Positions 9,338-17,444 of a stretch of 64,000 nt of DNA are shown one piece after another. Position numbers and translations under genes: made by a program. The DNA comes from Schleiferia thermophila (lineage in GTDB: Bacteria > Bacteroidota > Bacteroidia > Flavobacteriales > Schleiferiaceae): assembly GCF_003337435.1 (NCBI RefSeq), contig NZ_QPJS01000001.1:698513-762512 (forward strand), written 5' to 3'. Under the pieces are notes generated by a model. It did not search any database and was not told the DNA's origin. It saw nothing but the letters and a program-made list of their open reading frames with translations. The first letter of the stretch is position 1, and every line of letters starts with the position of its first letter.

Positions 9338-10703
9338 ACGAACGTCTGATTTCAAGGTAGAGTTCCCGCTGGATCAGCCTGGCGGCTTTGTTGTAGGCAT
9401 CCAAGGCAGCACCCCGGGCATCGGTTTGAATTCCTTTAATAGATTTGACCAAGCGATTGTATATTAATTGACCCTCTTTGTCCACGATTTGAATTCGGAA
9501 ACTAAGACTGGCGCTGCTCATACGGTTAATCTGACCAGAATCCTCCACATCAGCATCCACATGTATAATGTAATCGCTATCTCTCCCGTTGGGTTGAATG
9601 ACAAACTGATCTTTGATCATTTCAGCTTTTAACACATCAGCCAGCGGAGATGTGTTCATTTTGGTTTCAAACATCCGCTCGTCAGAAAACACTACAAATG
9701 AGGGGCTCTGGACCAGAATATCCAGCGTAAATGGTCTCAGTCGGATTTGGTTCATCAGCTGAATGATCTGAAAATTTGAAGTAGCTTCGGAAGTCCAGGC
9801 CTCTACATTGATCACGGCGGTGAGTCTTTCCCGTGGATTGGCTGAATGTATTCGGCCAATATCAGGATATACAGCCCCTGATGTATTGGTTTTAGCATTT
9901 GGATTACGCACTCTTCCGCCGGTGAGGGTAAGCCGAATTGGTATGGAGGGCTGTCGGATACCATTTAAAACAACGATGATCTCTAAAAGCTCCTGATCTA
10001 TTGGCCTTCCTCTGGTAGCAGCGACGGTGCCAGAGGGTGCCTGAATCTGTAGCTCGTTTAAAAAGCTTATAATTCGGGATATCAAATGATTGCCAAAAAA
10101 AATTCTATTGCCTTGATAGGTAAATTCCAGTGGTTCGTTCCAGAATTCTTTGATGGCTTCTACCGATTTGATGTACATGATGTATGCCTGATAGCCGTCT
10201 TTTCGATTTCGGAATTCTTCGGCTGTGGTAAGCAGATCGGCTGCAGCTGCCAATGCTTTTTCTCGTCTTAGAGCTTTTCTCCTTTCATGCTCTTCGCGGG
10301 AGAGTCGGTAAAACACAAAATAATGAGTTTCACTCTCATAGGCATCCACGAGTTCATACCCTTCGAGCTCTTCCGTGGAAGTAAGCGTAGTGTTGGCAAT
10401 AAACGATTCGCTTACATGTCTGTTGATTTCTATTTGACTCAGAAGTGATGATGCATTTACCCTAACGGATATTTCGCTTGCCAGATCATTCAGGGCGTTG
10501 TTTTTAGCTATTTGCTTGTAGTCAAAGTTGGCATGATTGCTCAATTTAGTACTTACTCCGATTCCATGGTAGTAAAAGGGGTCAACTGGCTTCGATTGTG
10601 TCCATGCTGGTGCTGGACGCACCTGATTTTCAGCAGTCTTTTGTTTTGAAATACAGGATGTAAAGAGTGCAGTGATGACCAATACTGTAATGCGTTTTTT
10701 CAT
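9327..10703 (-). CDS. LPP20-family lipoprotein
   Basis: 458 residues with a lipoprotein signal (MKKRITVLVITALFTSC, lipobox LFTSC, lipidated Cys about 17). Residues about 30-150 resemble the LPP20 domain: APAWTQSKPVDPFYYHGIGVST followed by conserved helices (NNALNDLASEISVRVNAS) and a region around YFVFYRLS. The remaining 300 residues are beta-rich and unassigned. The ATG overlaps the stop of the upstream CsgG-like gene by 4 bp (ATGA), so the two are coupled. LPP20 proteins in other phyla include FlgP of Vibrio. A surface or periplasmic scaffold role is inference. It ends within the convergent barrel gene. Confidence 0.8.
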   Translation of the reverse strand: MKKRITVLVITALFTSCISKQKTAENQVRPAPAWTQSKPVDPFYYHGIGVSTKLSNHANFDYKQIAKNNALNDLASEISVRVNASSLLSQIEINRHVSESFIANTTLTSTEELEGYELVDAYESETHYFVFYRLSREEHERRKALRREKALAAAADLLTTAEEFRNRKDGYQAYIMYIKSVEAIKEFWNEPLEFTYQGNRIFFGNHLISRIISFLNELQIQAPSGTVAATRGRPIDQELLEIIVVLNGIRQPSIPIRLTLTGGRVRNPNAKTNTSGAVYPDIGRIHSANPRERLTAVINVEAWTSEATSNFQIIQLMNQIRLRPFTLDILVQSPSFVVFSDERMFETKMNTSPLADVLKAEMIKDQFVIQPNGRDSDYIIHVDADVEDSGQINRMSSASLSFRIQIVDKEGQLIYNRLVKSIKGIQTDARGAALDAYNKAARLIQRELYLEIRRSFIE

Positions 10704-12091
10704 TTTTCGGGGTTGTAAGCGATGATCGCATTGGCTACTCTGGAGCTGAGGTTTTGAAGAAGGCGTTCTTGTAAGGTTTGAATATCAGCAACTGTTTGTC
10801 GGGCTCTGAGCAGTTGGTCAAGTTCTCTTTTAGCCCGGGGATTGTTATCGACTCGGTCAGATGGATGGGCCTTGTTGATATGTTGCCAGTATCCGGGATA
10901 GAGCAAACGGCTATCTCCTTGAAAAACCGCGTATACTACCCTATCGGAATGACGGCTTTCAAATGAATCGGAAACCAATATTTCTCCGGTCTCTGCACTT
11001 ATTAATTGGAAGGAGAAGGTACATCTGACTTCGTTTTCTCTTTGAAATACGGGGTATTGCACTTTAGAAAATTCAATTGTCGTCTCTTCCACTCCTTCTT
11101 GATTTCGGACTTTTACTTCCCTGCCCAGATAACCTGGCCTTAACTCTCTCTGCAGAGGTCCTTCCACAGCGCGCCAGTCTGAAATTTTGCAAAAGAGCAA
11201 TGCATTGGCACCCAATAGCTCGCCGGTTTCTCTCGTGGAACGAACAGCTGTGAGCAGTGTTTGGGTACGTTCTTTTAATATGACTTCGGTTCTTTGCCGA
11301 TCTACTATCCTGATGAAGGGGTTGTTGGCTCTGAGAATTTGATTGATGATGGCGTTGATCACATACTGTTCTCTACCAGTTGCCGAGGTTGATGTTTCCA
11401 CTGGCATCACGGCAATAACAAAGAGGGCTTTTTCTTGTGAAAGATCGCGCATCTGCCGTGCATCTCTATAACCGGGTCTTATGCTTTCCACATCATTAAA
11501 TGCATAGTAAGCTGTTCTAAATCTACCTTCATTGTAGGCTTTTAATGCATTTCTATAGATTGGCTCTGCTTTAGCCAGACTGCGAAGATTCTGAAATTCT
11601 TCATTGCTGATGTTGAGTTCGGCCAATTTATTGAGTTCTGCTTCTGCATCTCTGAATTTATCCTCACCCAATAGCTCTTCTGCTCTGTCGAGTACGCGCT
11701 GTATGTAGATGCGCTCACTTTGTTGGTACAATTGCCTGTAATGCTCAGAAATTGAAGAATTTACACCTAGATTTTTCATGTCTCTGTCCAATCTCATTGC
11801 ACTGTGATAGCGCATTACAGCGCGTTCATGATCGCCGGCTGTATGTGCAGTATAAAATTCAGAAAGGATCTGCTCTAAATATATTCGGCCAGTATTTGAC
11901 AGGGCTATTTTTGCTTTTACATTGCTTGGATTTCTGCGCAAAGCCTCCATGTAGTGGTTTACAGCCTCGGCGATCAGGCCACCTTGTTCGAGTTGCTGTC
12001 CTAATTTGTAATATCTTTTAGATCCGCTGCACGCTGCCAACGCTATCGAGACGATGAAGTAAATTCCGTATCGTAGTAATTGTTGTTTCAT
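10700..12091 (-). CDS. TPR lipoprotein with CsgG-like domain
   Basis: 463 residues. I start it at the ATG at 12091, which gives a clean lipoprotein signal (MKQQLLRYGIYFIVSIALAAC); the frame extends 13 codons further but those would spoil the signal. After the lipidated Cys come TPR-like helices (about 24-215, with EQGGLIAEAVNHYMEALRRNPSN) and then a beta/alpha region (FVIAVMPVETSTSATGREQYV ... IRIVDRQRTEVILKER ... GANALLFCKISDW) that matches the layout of CsgG/FlgO-type domains. It is first in a two-gene unit with the LPP20 lipoprotein. Whether it forms a pore like CsgG is not shown by the sequence. Confidence 0.75.
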   Translation of the reverse strand: MKQQLLRYGIYFIVSIALAACSGSKRYYKLGQQLEQGGLIAEAVNHYMEALRRNPSNVKAKIALSNTGRIYLEQILSEFYTAHTAGDHERAVMRYHSAMRLDRDMKNLGVNSSISEHYRQLYQQSERIYIQRVLDRAEELLGEDKFRDAEAELNKLAELNISNEEFQNLRSLAKAEPIYRNALKAYNEGRFRTAYYAFNDVESIRPGYRDARQMRDLSQEKALFVIAVMPVETSTSATGREQYVINAIINQILRANNPFIRIVDRQRTEVILKERTQTLLTAVRSTRETGELLGANALLFCKISDWRAVEGPLQRELRPGYLGREVKVRNQEGVEETTIEFSKVQYPVFQRENEVRCTFSFQLISAETGEILVSDSFESRHSDRVVYAVFQGDSRLLYPGYWQHINKAHPSDRVDNNPRAKRELDQLLRARQTVADIQTLQERLLQNLSSRVANAIIAYNPEK

Positions 12092-12169
12092 TAAAATAGT
12101 ACAATGATTTTGAAAAAACTTTTTGGCCAATTTGCCAAGTCAAAATAAGTGCCTAAATACCGAAAGCTA

Positions 12170-12177
12170 TACTTTTG
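12170..12177 (+). promoter_or_regulatory. Probable -7 promoter element for yaaA
   Basis: TACTTTTG matches TAnnTTTG, ends 20 bases before the TTG start of yaaA and predicts a leader of about 15 bases. No TTTG at the normal -33 distance. Confidence 0.4.
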
Positions 12178-12197
12178 CCTTTTCAATTTTGTAAATC

Positions 12198-12953
12198 TTG
12201 AAAATTTTACTTTCGCCCAGCAAAAATCTAAACGAAAATCTCTCATTAAAGGGAGAAAGTGTCCCATTTTTTTTGGGACAAAGCAAAATCATCCAGGAAA
12301 AATTAAAATCCCTCTCTCCGGCAGAGCTGGCCTCACTGCACGAAATTAATTCCAAGCTCGCAGAGCTCAATTACCGGAGAAATCAGCAGTGGTCCGTGGA
12401 GCGCCTTTTGGAAAAAGGCACACCAGCCCTTTTTACCTTCTTCGGTGATGTCTACAGAGGATTGGATGTGAATAGTCTTTCTGTTGAGGCTTTAGAGTAT
12501 TTAAATGACAAAATTTTGATTTTGAGTGGTTTGTATGGAATTTTACGGGCTTGGGACAAGATGTTGCCTTACCGACTGGAAATGGGTACTAAAATCTCTA
12601 TCGACTCTTTTCCGGATTTGTATCACTTTTGGAAACGCCCAATCACTGAATTTTTGACTTCTACCAACGATGATTTCATTCTAAATCTCGCCTCAAATGA
12701 ATACGCATCTGCCATTGATTTTAGCAAGGTAGAGAAACCAGTATACACGGCGACCTTTCTTGATAAGGTAAAAGGAAAATACAGACCCGTAAATATCTTC
12801 CTGAAAAGAGCTAGAGGGTTGATGGTCAGATATATTGCCTTATATCAGATTTCTTCTCCAGAGGGGATTATGGCTTTTGATCTGGAGAATTACAAATACA
12901 ACGAAGAATTATCAAATGAAACTACTTTTGTTTTTGTAAGAGATCCTAAATAA
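12198..12953 (+). CDS. yaaA: Peroxide stress protein YaaA (UPF0246)
   Basis: 251-residue cytosolic protein. YaaA limits free iron and oxidative DNA damage in E. coli and binds DNA in vitro. Family motifs seen are the N-terminal KILLSPSKN, ALFTFFGDVYRGLD, ILSGLYGILRAWDKMLPYRLEMGTK and NLASNEY. The start codon is TTG, since family members begin MKI(L/I)LSPSK and no ATG lies in frame nearby. It is the first gene of a plus-strand run and lies 9 bp before the DUF6089 triplet. Confidence 0.92.
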   Translation: MKILLSPSKNLNENLSLKGESVPFFLGQSKIIQEKLKSLSPAELASLHEINSKLAELNYRRNQQWSVERLLEKGTPALFTFFGDVYRGLDVNSLSVEALEYLNDKILILSGLYGILRAWDKMLPYRLEMGTKISIDSFPDLYHFWKRPITEFLTSTNDDFILNLASNEYASAIDFSKVEKPVYTATFLDKVKGKYRPVNIFLKRARGLMVRYIALYQISSPEGIMAFDLENYKYNEELSNETTFVFVRDPK

Positions 12954-12962
12954 ATTATTGAT

Positions 12963-13643
12963 ATGCAATATCTACGAAAATATTATAAACTCACATTTAT
13001 TTTTCTGGCATTCAACCTACTACTCACCGCCAAAGCACAAAAAACCCGATATTGGGAATATGGAATCGGCCTGGGAGTATATCATTACAGAGGAGATCTA
13101 AATGAAAATTTTTCAGTCGGAAATTTTATAAAAGAAGCCGGGCCACGGATTGTGGTACATCTTCGCCAGAATCCTGTACCTTGGTTTAATTTTGGTTTTG
13201 AAGCTGGTTATGGAAATTCAACCATCCGTGATGCAGACTATGGTCGTCTTACAAGAAACTGGGAAGTTTACACTGAGAGCTTTGATTTAAATTTTTCATT
13301 TGAATGGATGTTTCTCAGATATGGCAAATGGCACTGGGAGAATAAAATTACGCCTTACATCAAAGCAGGTGGTGGAGGTCTGATAGCCGGAAGCCGTGGA
13401 CAAAATACCATAGATCTGCCTGAATCCATCGTGCTGCATCCCTATACCTATGGCAGTTACAATCTTTTTTATGGCTATGGAGTAAAAACCAGAATTGGTT
13501 ACCACACCACATTGTTCCTACAGTTTACCTCGCACATCACAGGAACAGATAAAATGGATGGTTTCGTAGACAACAGCCTTGCAGTCAAAAAAAACGATCG
13601 ATATGTCTCAATCATTTTTGGTATTTCAAAATTGGTTTTCTGA
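12963..13643 (+). CDS. DUF6089 family outer-membrane barrel, first of three
   Basis: 226 residues with a signal peptide ending KAQ (about 26) and a small beta-barrel body: GIGLGVYHYRGDL, repeated aromatic strands, and a C-terminal strand ending in phenylalanine (IIFGISKLVF), the usual signal for outer-membrane insertion. It resembles DUF6089, a Bacteroidota family without known function. Two related genes follow directly with near-zero spacing, indicating tandem duplication and one operon. Confidence 0.8.
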   Translation: MQYLRKYYKLTFIFLAFNLLLTAKAQKTRYWEYGIGLGVYHYRGDLNENFSVGNFIKEAGPRIVVHLRQNPVPWFNFGFEAGYGNSTIRDADYGRLTRNWEVYTESFDLNFSFEWMFLRYGKWHWENKITPYIKAGGGGLIAGSRGQNTIDLPESIVLHPYTYGSYNLFYGYGVKTRIGYHTTLFLQFTSHITGTDKMDGFVDNSLAVKKNDRYVSIIFGISKLVF

Positions 13644-13644
13644 T

Positions 13645-14334
13645 ATGAAAAAGTGGCTGTTTGGCTTTTCAATTTTGCTTTTTTTTCAAACCTATGCACA
13701 AAAATCTCATTATAGGTATTCTCAGGTTGGTTTAATTGCAGGAGTTGGAAATTACTCAGGCGACCTTACCCCCAACTATGCAAATCCCCTAAACATTTTT
13801 AGAGAAATGCGCCCGGAATTGGGAGTAGGATTGTACAGGGCCTTTAGTCCAATAGTACTTATGGGTCTTGAAACCACCTACAAAAACCTTTACGCCAACG
13901 AAGGCAACCACCGGAATGTAGCCAAACCTCGCATCTTTACATCGCATCTTGTTCAGGCTAATTTGGTAGGTGAAATCATCTCCCGAAAATTTGGAAAGCA
14001 TTTCTACAAAACCAGATGGGCACCTTATGCCAAGTTTGGCGCCGGATTGGGCGTAGTAAGCCCAACTATTGCAGACCCTTCCAGTTTCGAAGCACCGTTT
14101 ATCGAATTGTACGACAAATCTTATTTCTTTCTCAAATATTTTGCGGGAGGTGGCATTAAGCTGAGAACAAAATACAAGTATTCCATTTCCCTGGAAGCTG
14201 TTCTTCACCTGACCAATATCGACTACATTGATGGTTTTCTCGATACCCGATTGAAGAGTTTTAACGATGTGTACGGAGGATTCCGGGTCATTGTATCGAA
14301 GTATTACTTTGGTAAACATTTGAATATCAAATGA
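13645..14334 (+). CDS. DUF6089 family outer-membrane barrel, second of three
   Basis: 229 residues from the ATG at 13645, chosen because MKKWLFGFSILLFFQTYAQ is a good signal peptide; the frame is open upstream but would overlap the previous gene. The body shares with its neighbour the pattern VGLIAGVGNYSGDLTPN near the mature N-terminus and DYIDGFLDTRL before the last strands (compare DKMDGFVDNSL in the first copy), direct evidence of common ancestry. It starts 2 bp after the previous stop and overlaps the third copy by 4 bp. Confidence 0.8.
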   Translation: MKKWLFGFSILLFFQTYAQKSHYRYSQVGLIAGVGNYSGDLTPNYANPLNIFREMRPELGVGLYRAFSPIVLMGLETTYKNLYANEGNHRNVAKPRIFTSHLVQANLVGEIISRKFGKHFYKTRWAPYAKFGAGLGVVSPTIADPSSFEAPFIELYDKSYFFLKYFAGGGIKLRTKYKYSISLEAVLHLTNIDYIDGFLDTRLKSFNDVYGGFRVIVSKYYFGKHLNIK

Positions 14335-14978
14335 AAAATATACTATGCCTGGCAAGCTTTCTCACGTGTATTCTGATATCGTCGTCATACGGACAGACTT
14401 CTCTGAGATACTGGTCTGCAGGCCTTTATATTTCCACTCAGGTACATTCAGGTTTTCTAAGTAATGGAAGATTTGCCTTTCATCCATCACCAGGTTTTGG
14501 ATTTGTACTGAAAAATTCGTTTTTTAACCGCATACATGTGGGTATTGAGGCCGGATACATCCACCTCAGAAATGAGTATAAGCTCTCTGACCAGAATCTG
14601 TGGAAGGCTTCTATTTCCAATATCGAGCTTTTGCCTACCATAGAGGTAAATTTCAGGTCTTATGGAAAGTATTACCGAAAAAACCCCTCAACCCCGTATC
14701 TGAAATTTTGTCCATCGATCAATGTTTTTCAAACAAGGCTTGACAACGTAGCAGATTTTACTCAGGATTTTCAATTTTTTCCATATACATATTTTTCAAC
14801 CGGATGGTACACGGGAGTGGGATATCGATTTCGCACGGCTAAAGATTATTCTTACGGTATCGAAATATTCCTCAACAACATGCTAACCAATAAAACCTCA
14901 GGATTTACCATAGGCGAATCGTATATTGCTGACCGATATGCCGGAATAAAAGTCTATTGGTCATACATGAAACTTTAG
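14331..14978 (+). CDS. DUF6089-like outer-membrane barrel, third of three
   Basis: 215 residues with a signal peptide (MKNILCLASFLTCILISSSYGQ) and barrel-like strands. It is more divergent: the GDLxxN motif near the mature N-terminus is reduced to SGFLSNGR, but the NxxTxGF(T) segment before the last strands and the overall layout are kept. It overlaps the second copy by 4 bp (ATGA), implying translational coupling. Membership in DUF6089 is inferred mainly from position and architecture. Confidence 0.65.
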   Translation: MKNILCLASFLTCILISSSYGQTSLRYWSAGLYISTQVHSGFLSNGRFAFHPSPGFGFVLKNSFFNRIHVGIEAGYIHLRNEYKLSDQNLWKASISNIELLPTIEVNFRSYGKYYRKNPSTPYLKFCPSINVFQTRLDNVADFTQDFQFFPYTYFSTGWYTGVGYRFRTAKDYSYGIEIFLNNMLTNKTSGFTIGESYIADRYAGIKVYWSYMKL

Positions 14979-14982
14979 CATC

Positions 14983-15435
14983 ATGCACATTGTACAATCC
15001 AAATCTGAATTTGCACCAATACCTCTGTTGCATTCTTTTCGCACATTTGTCATCTACTCAGATGAGAGTAGTTTACAAGCGGGAGAGTTCATTTCCCATC
15101 CAGCTATTCAGGGCATACGAATCTCTGCGTATTGCATCGCAAAAGACAGTGTGGTTACAAATGCATCGAAAGAAAAAATCTCCTGGCTCGACAGAATGTT
15201 TCCGGCATTATTTCTCAGAAAAACCGGATTAAATGCTTTAAAGAATTGTACGATTGTACTGTTTTCAGAAAGTAAATTTCTGCTTAAAGTCATTGAAAAA
15301 TTAGCTGCAAAAAATACACTGTTGTACTGGGGAAATTTACAAACGAAAAAAGCACAGGTTCACTTTTCACCCCAAAGCAATGACCCGGATTCCATCACAT
15401 CATTTATTCACTGCATTCAAAAAGTCCGATTCTAA
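14983..15435 (+). CDS. Hypothetical protein, unrecognised
   Basis: 150 residues with no signal peptide, no transmembrane helix and no motif I recognise. The composition is that of an ordinary soluble alpha/beta protein (alternating TIVLFSESKFLLKVIEKLAAK and NTLLYWGNLQ). Coding is supported by tight packing: it begins 4 bp after the DUF6089 triplet and its TAA overlaps the dapA ATG by one base. A second open frame of similar region (14957-15232) overlaps it but is shorter and breaks the spacing. Confidence 0.55.
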   Translation: MHIVQSKSEFAPIPLLHSFRTFVIYSDESSLQAGEFISHPAIQGIRISAYCIAKDSVVTNASKEKISWLDRMFPALFLRKTGLNALKNCTIVLFSESKFLLKVIEKLAAKNTLLYWGNLQTKKAQVHFSPQSNDPDSITSFIHCIQKVRF

Positions 15436-16316
15436 TGAATGAACTAAAAGGTACAGGTGTAGCTCTGATTACACCCTTCGATGCAGACGGCCGGATAGAC
15501 GAGGCTGCATTTAGAAACTTGATTAATTACGTAATCAACGGCGGAGTGGAATATCTGGTCGTCAATGGCACGACCGGCGAAAGCCCCACTACCACCGAAG
15601 AAGAGAAACTCAGACTGCTGCAAATAGCACTGGAAGAAAGCAACAACCGCGTACCGGTTGTATTTGGCATCGGTGGCAACGATACCAGTAAAGTCGTAAA
15701 ACAACTCAAAACCTTCGAATCGGCCGGTGTCGCAGCTATACTGTCGGTATCCCCATACTACAACAAACCCACACAAGAAGGGATCTACCATCATTACAAA
15801 GCCTTGTCAGAAGCTTCTCCACTGCCCATCATCGTGTACAATGTACCGGGTCGCACCTCTTCCAACATCGCAGCCGAAACGACTCTGCGGCTGCAGTCCG
15901 ATTGCAGCAACATTGTAGCGGTGAAGGAAGCCTCCGGCAATCTGGAGCAAATCATGGCTATAATCCAAGGTCGGAATAAAGGCTTTTTGGTACTCTCCGG
16001 CGATGACAATCTCACCCTGCCCATCATAGCCCTTGGTGGCGATGGTGTAATCAGTGTATCCGGTCAGGGTTTTCCGAAAATCTTTTCCCAGATGGTGCGC
16101 GATGCCCTGAATGGAGACCTTGCCCAGGCACGTGAAAAACATTACCAGCTTTTTGAAATCACCCGCCTGCTCTTTGCCGAAGGCAATCCGGGAGGTATCA
16201 AAGCACTGCTGGCACATCTGGGAATTATTCGTGAGCATCTGCGAATGCCTCTCTGGCCTGTCAGCGATGCTACCCGTCAGAAAATCATCAACGAAGCCCA
16301 AAAATTGCTTGAATAA
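15435..16316 (+). CDS. dapA: 4-hydroxy-tetrahydrodipicolinate synthase
   Basis: Condenses pyruvate with aspartate semialdehyde, the first step specific to lysine and diaminopimelate (peptidoglycan) synthesis. 293 residues, a TIM barrel. The Schiff-base lysine is K164 in VAVKEASGN, with Y135 (IIVYNVPGRT), R140 and the T46-T47 pair in NGTTGES, all at expected spacing. The ATG overlaps the stop of the upstream orphan gene by one base, so they are coupled. The next gene starts 33 bp later. Confidence 0.96.
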   Translation: MNELKGTGVALITPFDADGRIDEAAFRNLINYVINGGVEYLVVNGTTGESPTTTEEEKLRLLQIALEESNNRVPVVFGIGGNDTSKVVKQLKTFESAGVAAILSVSPYYNKPTQEGIYHHYKALSEASPLPIIVYNVPGRTSSNIAAETTLRLQSDCSNIVAVKEASGNLEQIMAIIQGRNKGFLVLSGDDNLTLPIIALGGDGVISVSGQGFPKIFSQMVRDALNGDLAQAREKHYQLFEITRLLFAEGNPGGIKALLAHLGIIREHLRMPLWPVSDATRQKIINEAQKLLE

Positions 16317-16349
16317 AAACTTTTACGGCAAAAGACCGATTGATAAGGT

Positions 16350-17240
16350 ATGTCGAGAACAATCTTAGTAACGGGAGCTACAGGCCTGGTGGGTACAGCC
16401 CTGATACCACGCCTCAGAAGTTACGGCTACACCGTACGCACACTCACTACCTCCCGACCTGCTGATGAACATACCTTTCGCTGGAATCCGGAAAAGAGGC
16501 AAATCGACCAGCGGGTCTTTGAAAACATCCACACCATAGTACATCTGGCCGGTACTTCCATCGCACGGCGATGGACACCATCGGCGCGCAGGAGCATCAT
16601 TGACTCCCGCGTGTTAGGCGCGCGTTTGTTGCTGGAAGGTGCCCTTCAACACGGATTGGTCAAGTACATTACCGCCTCTGCCATCGGCATCTATCCCCAA
16701 AACGAAGACGGTATCTACGACGAATCTGGTCCACATGGCAACGATTTTCCCGCTGAGATTGTAAAACTTTGGGAAGCTGCTGCTGACGAATATGCTCAAC
16801 ATGGTATTTCTGTAGCAAAAATCCGTACAGGCGTAGTACTTCATCCAAGTGGCGGTGCTCTGAAACAGATGCTGTTTCCTACCAGGTTGGGTTTAGGATC
16901 ACCTTTGGGCTCCGGCAGGCAAATCGTCAGTTGGATTCACCTGCACGATCTGGTAAATATTTACCTGATGGCTGTCGTTAAGGCCGACTTTACCGGCATT
17001 TACAACGCGACCGCGCCCAACCCCGTCAGCAATGCGACGCTGATGAAAACCCTCGCCCGAGTGCTGCGAAAACCCTTTTTTATGCCACCGGTACCGGCTC
17101 CTTTACTGCGCCTGGCATTGGGCGATATGTCCAGCATCACACTACGTGGCAGCGCTGTGATCCCTCGTCGATTGCTCAACGAAGGTTTCACCTTTGAATT
17201 TCCAGATCTCGAATCTGCCCTACGCGACCTCTTGACTTGA
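16350..17240 (+). CDS. TIGR01777 family NAD-dependent epimerase/dehydratase (YfcH-like)
   Basis: 296-residue extended SDR protein. The Rossmann motif is ILVTGATGLVGTALIPRL at 5-22. The TIGR01777 signatures HLAGTSIARRWTPSAR, ASAIGIYP and GRQIVSWIHLHDLVN are present. The C-terminal region (VLRKPFFMPPVPAPLLRLALG) is also typical. The substrate is unknown for the family. It is probably cotranscribed with dapA (33-bp gap). No terminator is evident in the 200 bp before the next promoter. Confidence 0.9.
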   Translation: MSRTILVTGATGLVGTALIPRLRSYGYTVRTLTTSRPADEHTFRWNPEKRQIDQRVFENIHTIVHLAGTSIARRWTPSARRSIIDSRVLGARLLLEGALQHGLVKYITASAIGIYPQNEDGIYDESGPHGNDFPAEIVKLWEAAADEYAQHGISVAKIRTGVVLHPSGGALKQMLFPTRLGLGSPLGSGRQIVSWIHLHDLVNIYLMAVVKADFTGIYNATAPNPVSNATLMKTLARVLRKPFFMPPVPAPLLRLALGDMSSITLRGSAVIPRRLLNEGFTFEFPDLESALRDLLT

Positions 17241-17396
17241 TGGTATGGTCACTGGTGCGTGTGTCCGTGATACAACCGATATATTCAACGCGCCAATTTC
17301 TCATCAGGCCTTCTGTCTATTCAGCTCCATATCTGGTAAAATCTTGTGAATCTGTACGTTTTTTTTGTTAGGCCGTCGATATTTTTTTTTAATTTT

Positions 17397-17427
17397 TTTG
17401 TAAGAAATATCGGTTAGTGTATTTTTG
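17397..17427 (+). promoter_or_regulatory. Bacteroidota-type promoter for the type IX cargo gene at 17445
   Basis: TTTG at 17397-17400 and TATTTTTG at 17420-17427 match the -33 (TTTG) and -7 (TAnnTTTG) elements with a 19-bp spacer, the usual spacing. Transcription would start near 17433, leaving about 12 bases before the ATG. The -7 element lies inside an inverted repeat (17414-17434). Confidence 0.7.
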
Positions 17428-17434
17428 ACACTAA
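17414..17434. promoter_or_regulatory. Inverted repeat over the -7 element (possible operator)
   Basis: TTAGTGT (17414-17420) and ACACTAA (17428-17434) are a perfect 7-bp inverted repeat separated by 7 bp. The interval is the -7 promoter element and the repeat ends at about the predicted transcription start. The position suits a repressor site or a small 5' hairpin; the sequence alone does not decide. Confidence 0.45.
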
Positions 17435-17444
17435 ATTTTGTGAT

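Noticed and set aside
12092-12197. Minus-strand promoter for the CsgG-like gene
   Set aside because: TTATTTTG near 12144 resembles but does not match TAnnTTTG (T instead of A at the second position).
14957-15232. Alternative 91-codon frame at the orphan gene
   Set aside because: It overlaps the end of the third DUF6089 gene and conflicts with the longer 14983-15435 frame that abuts dapA.
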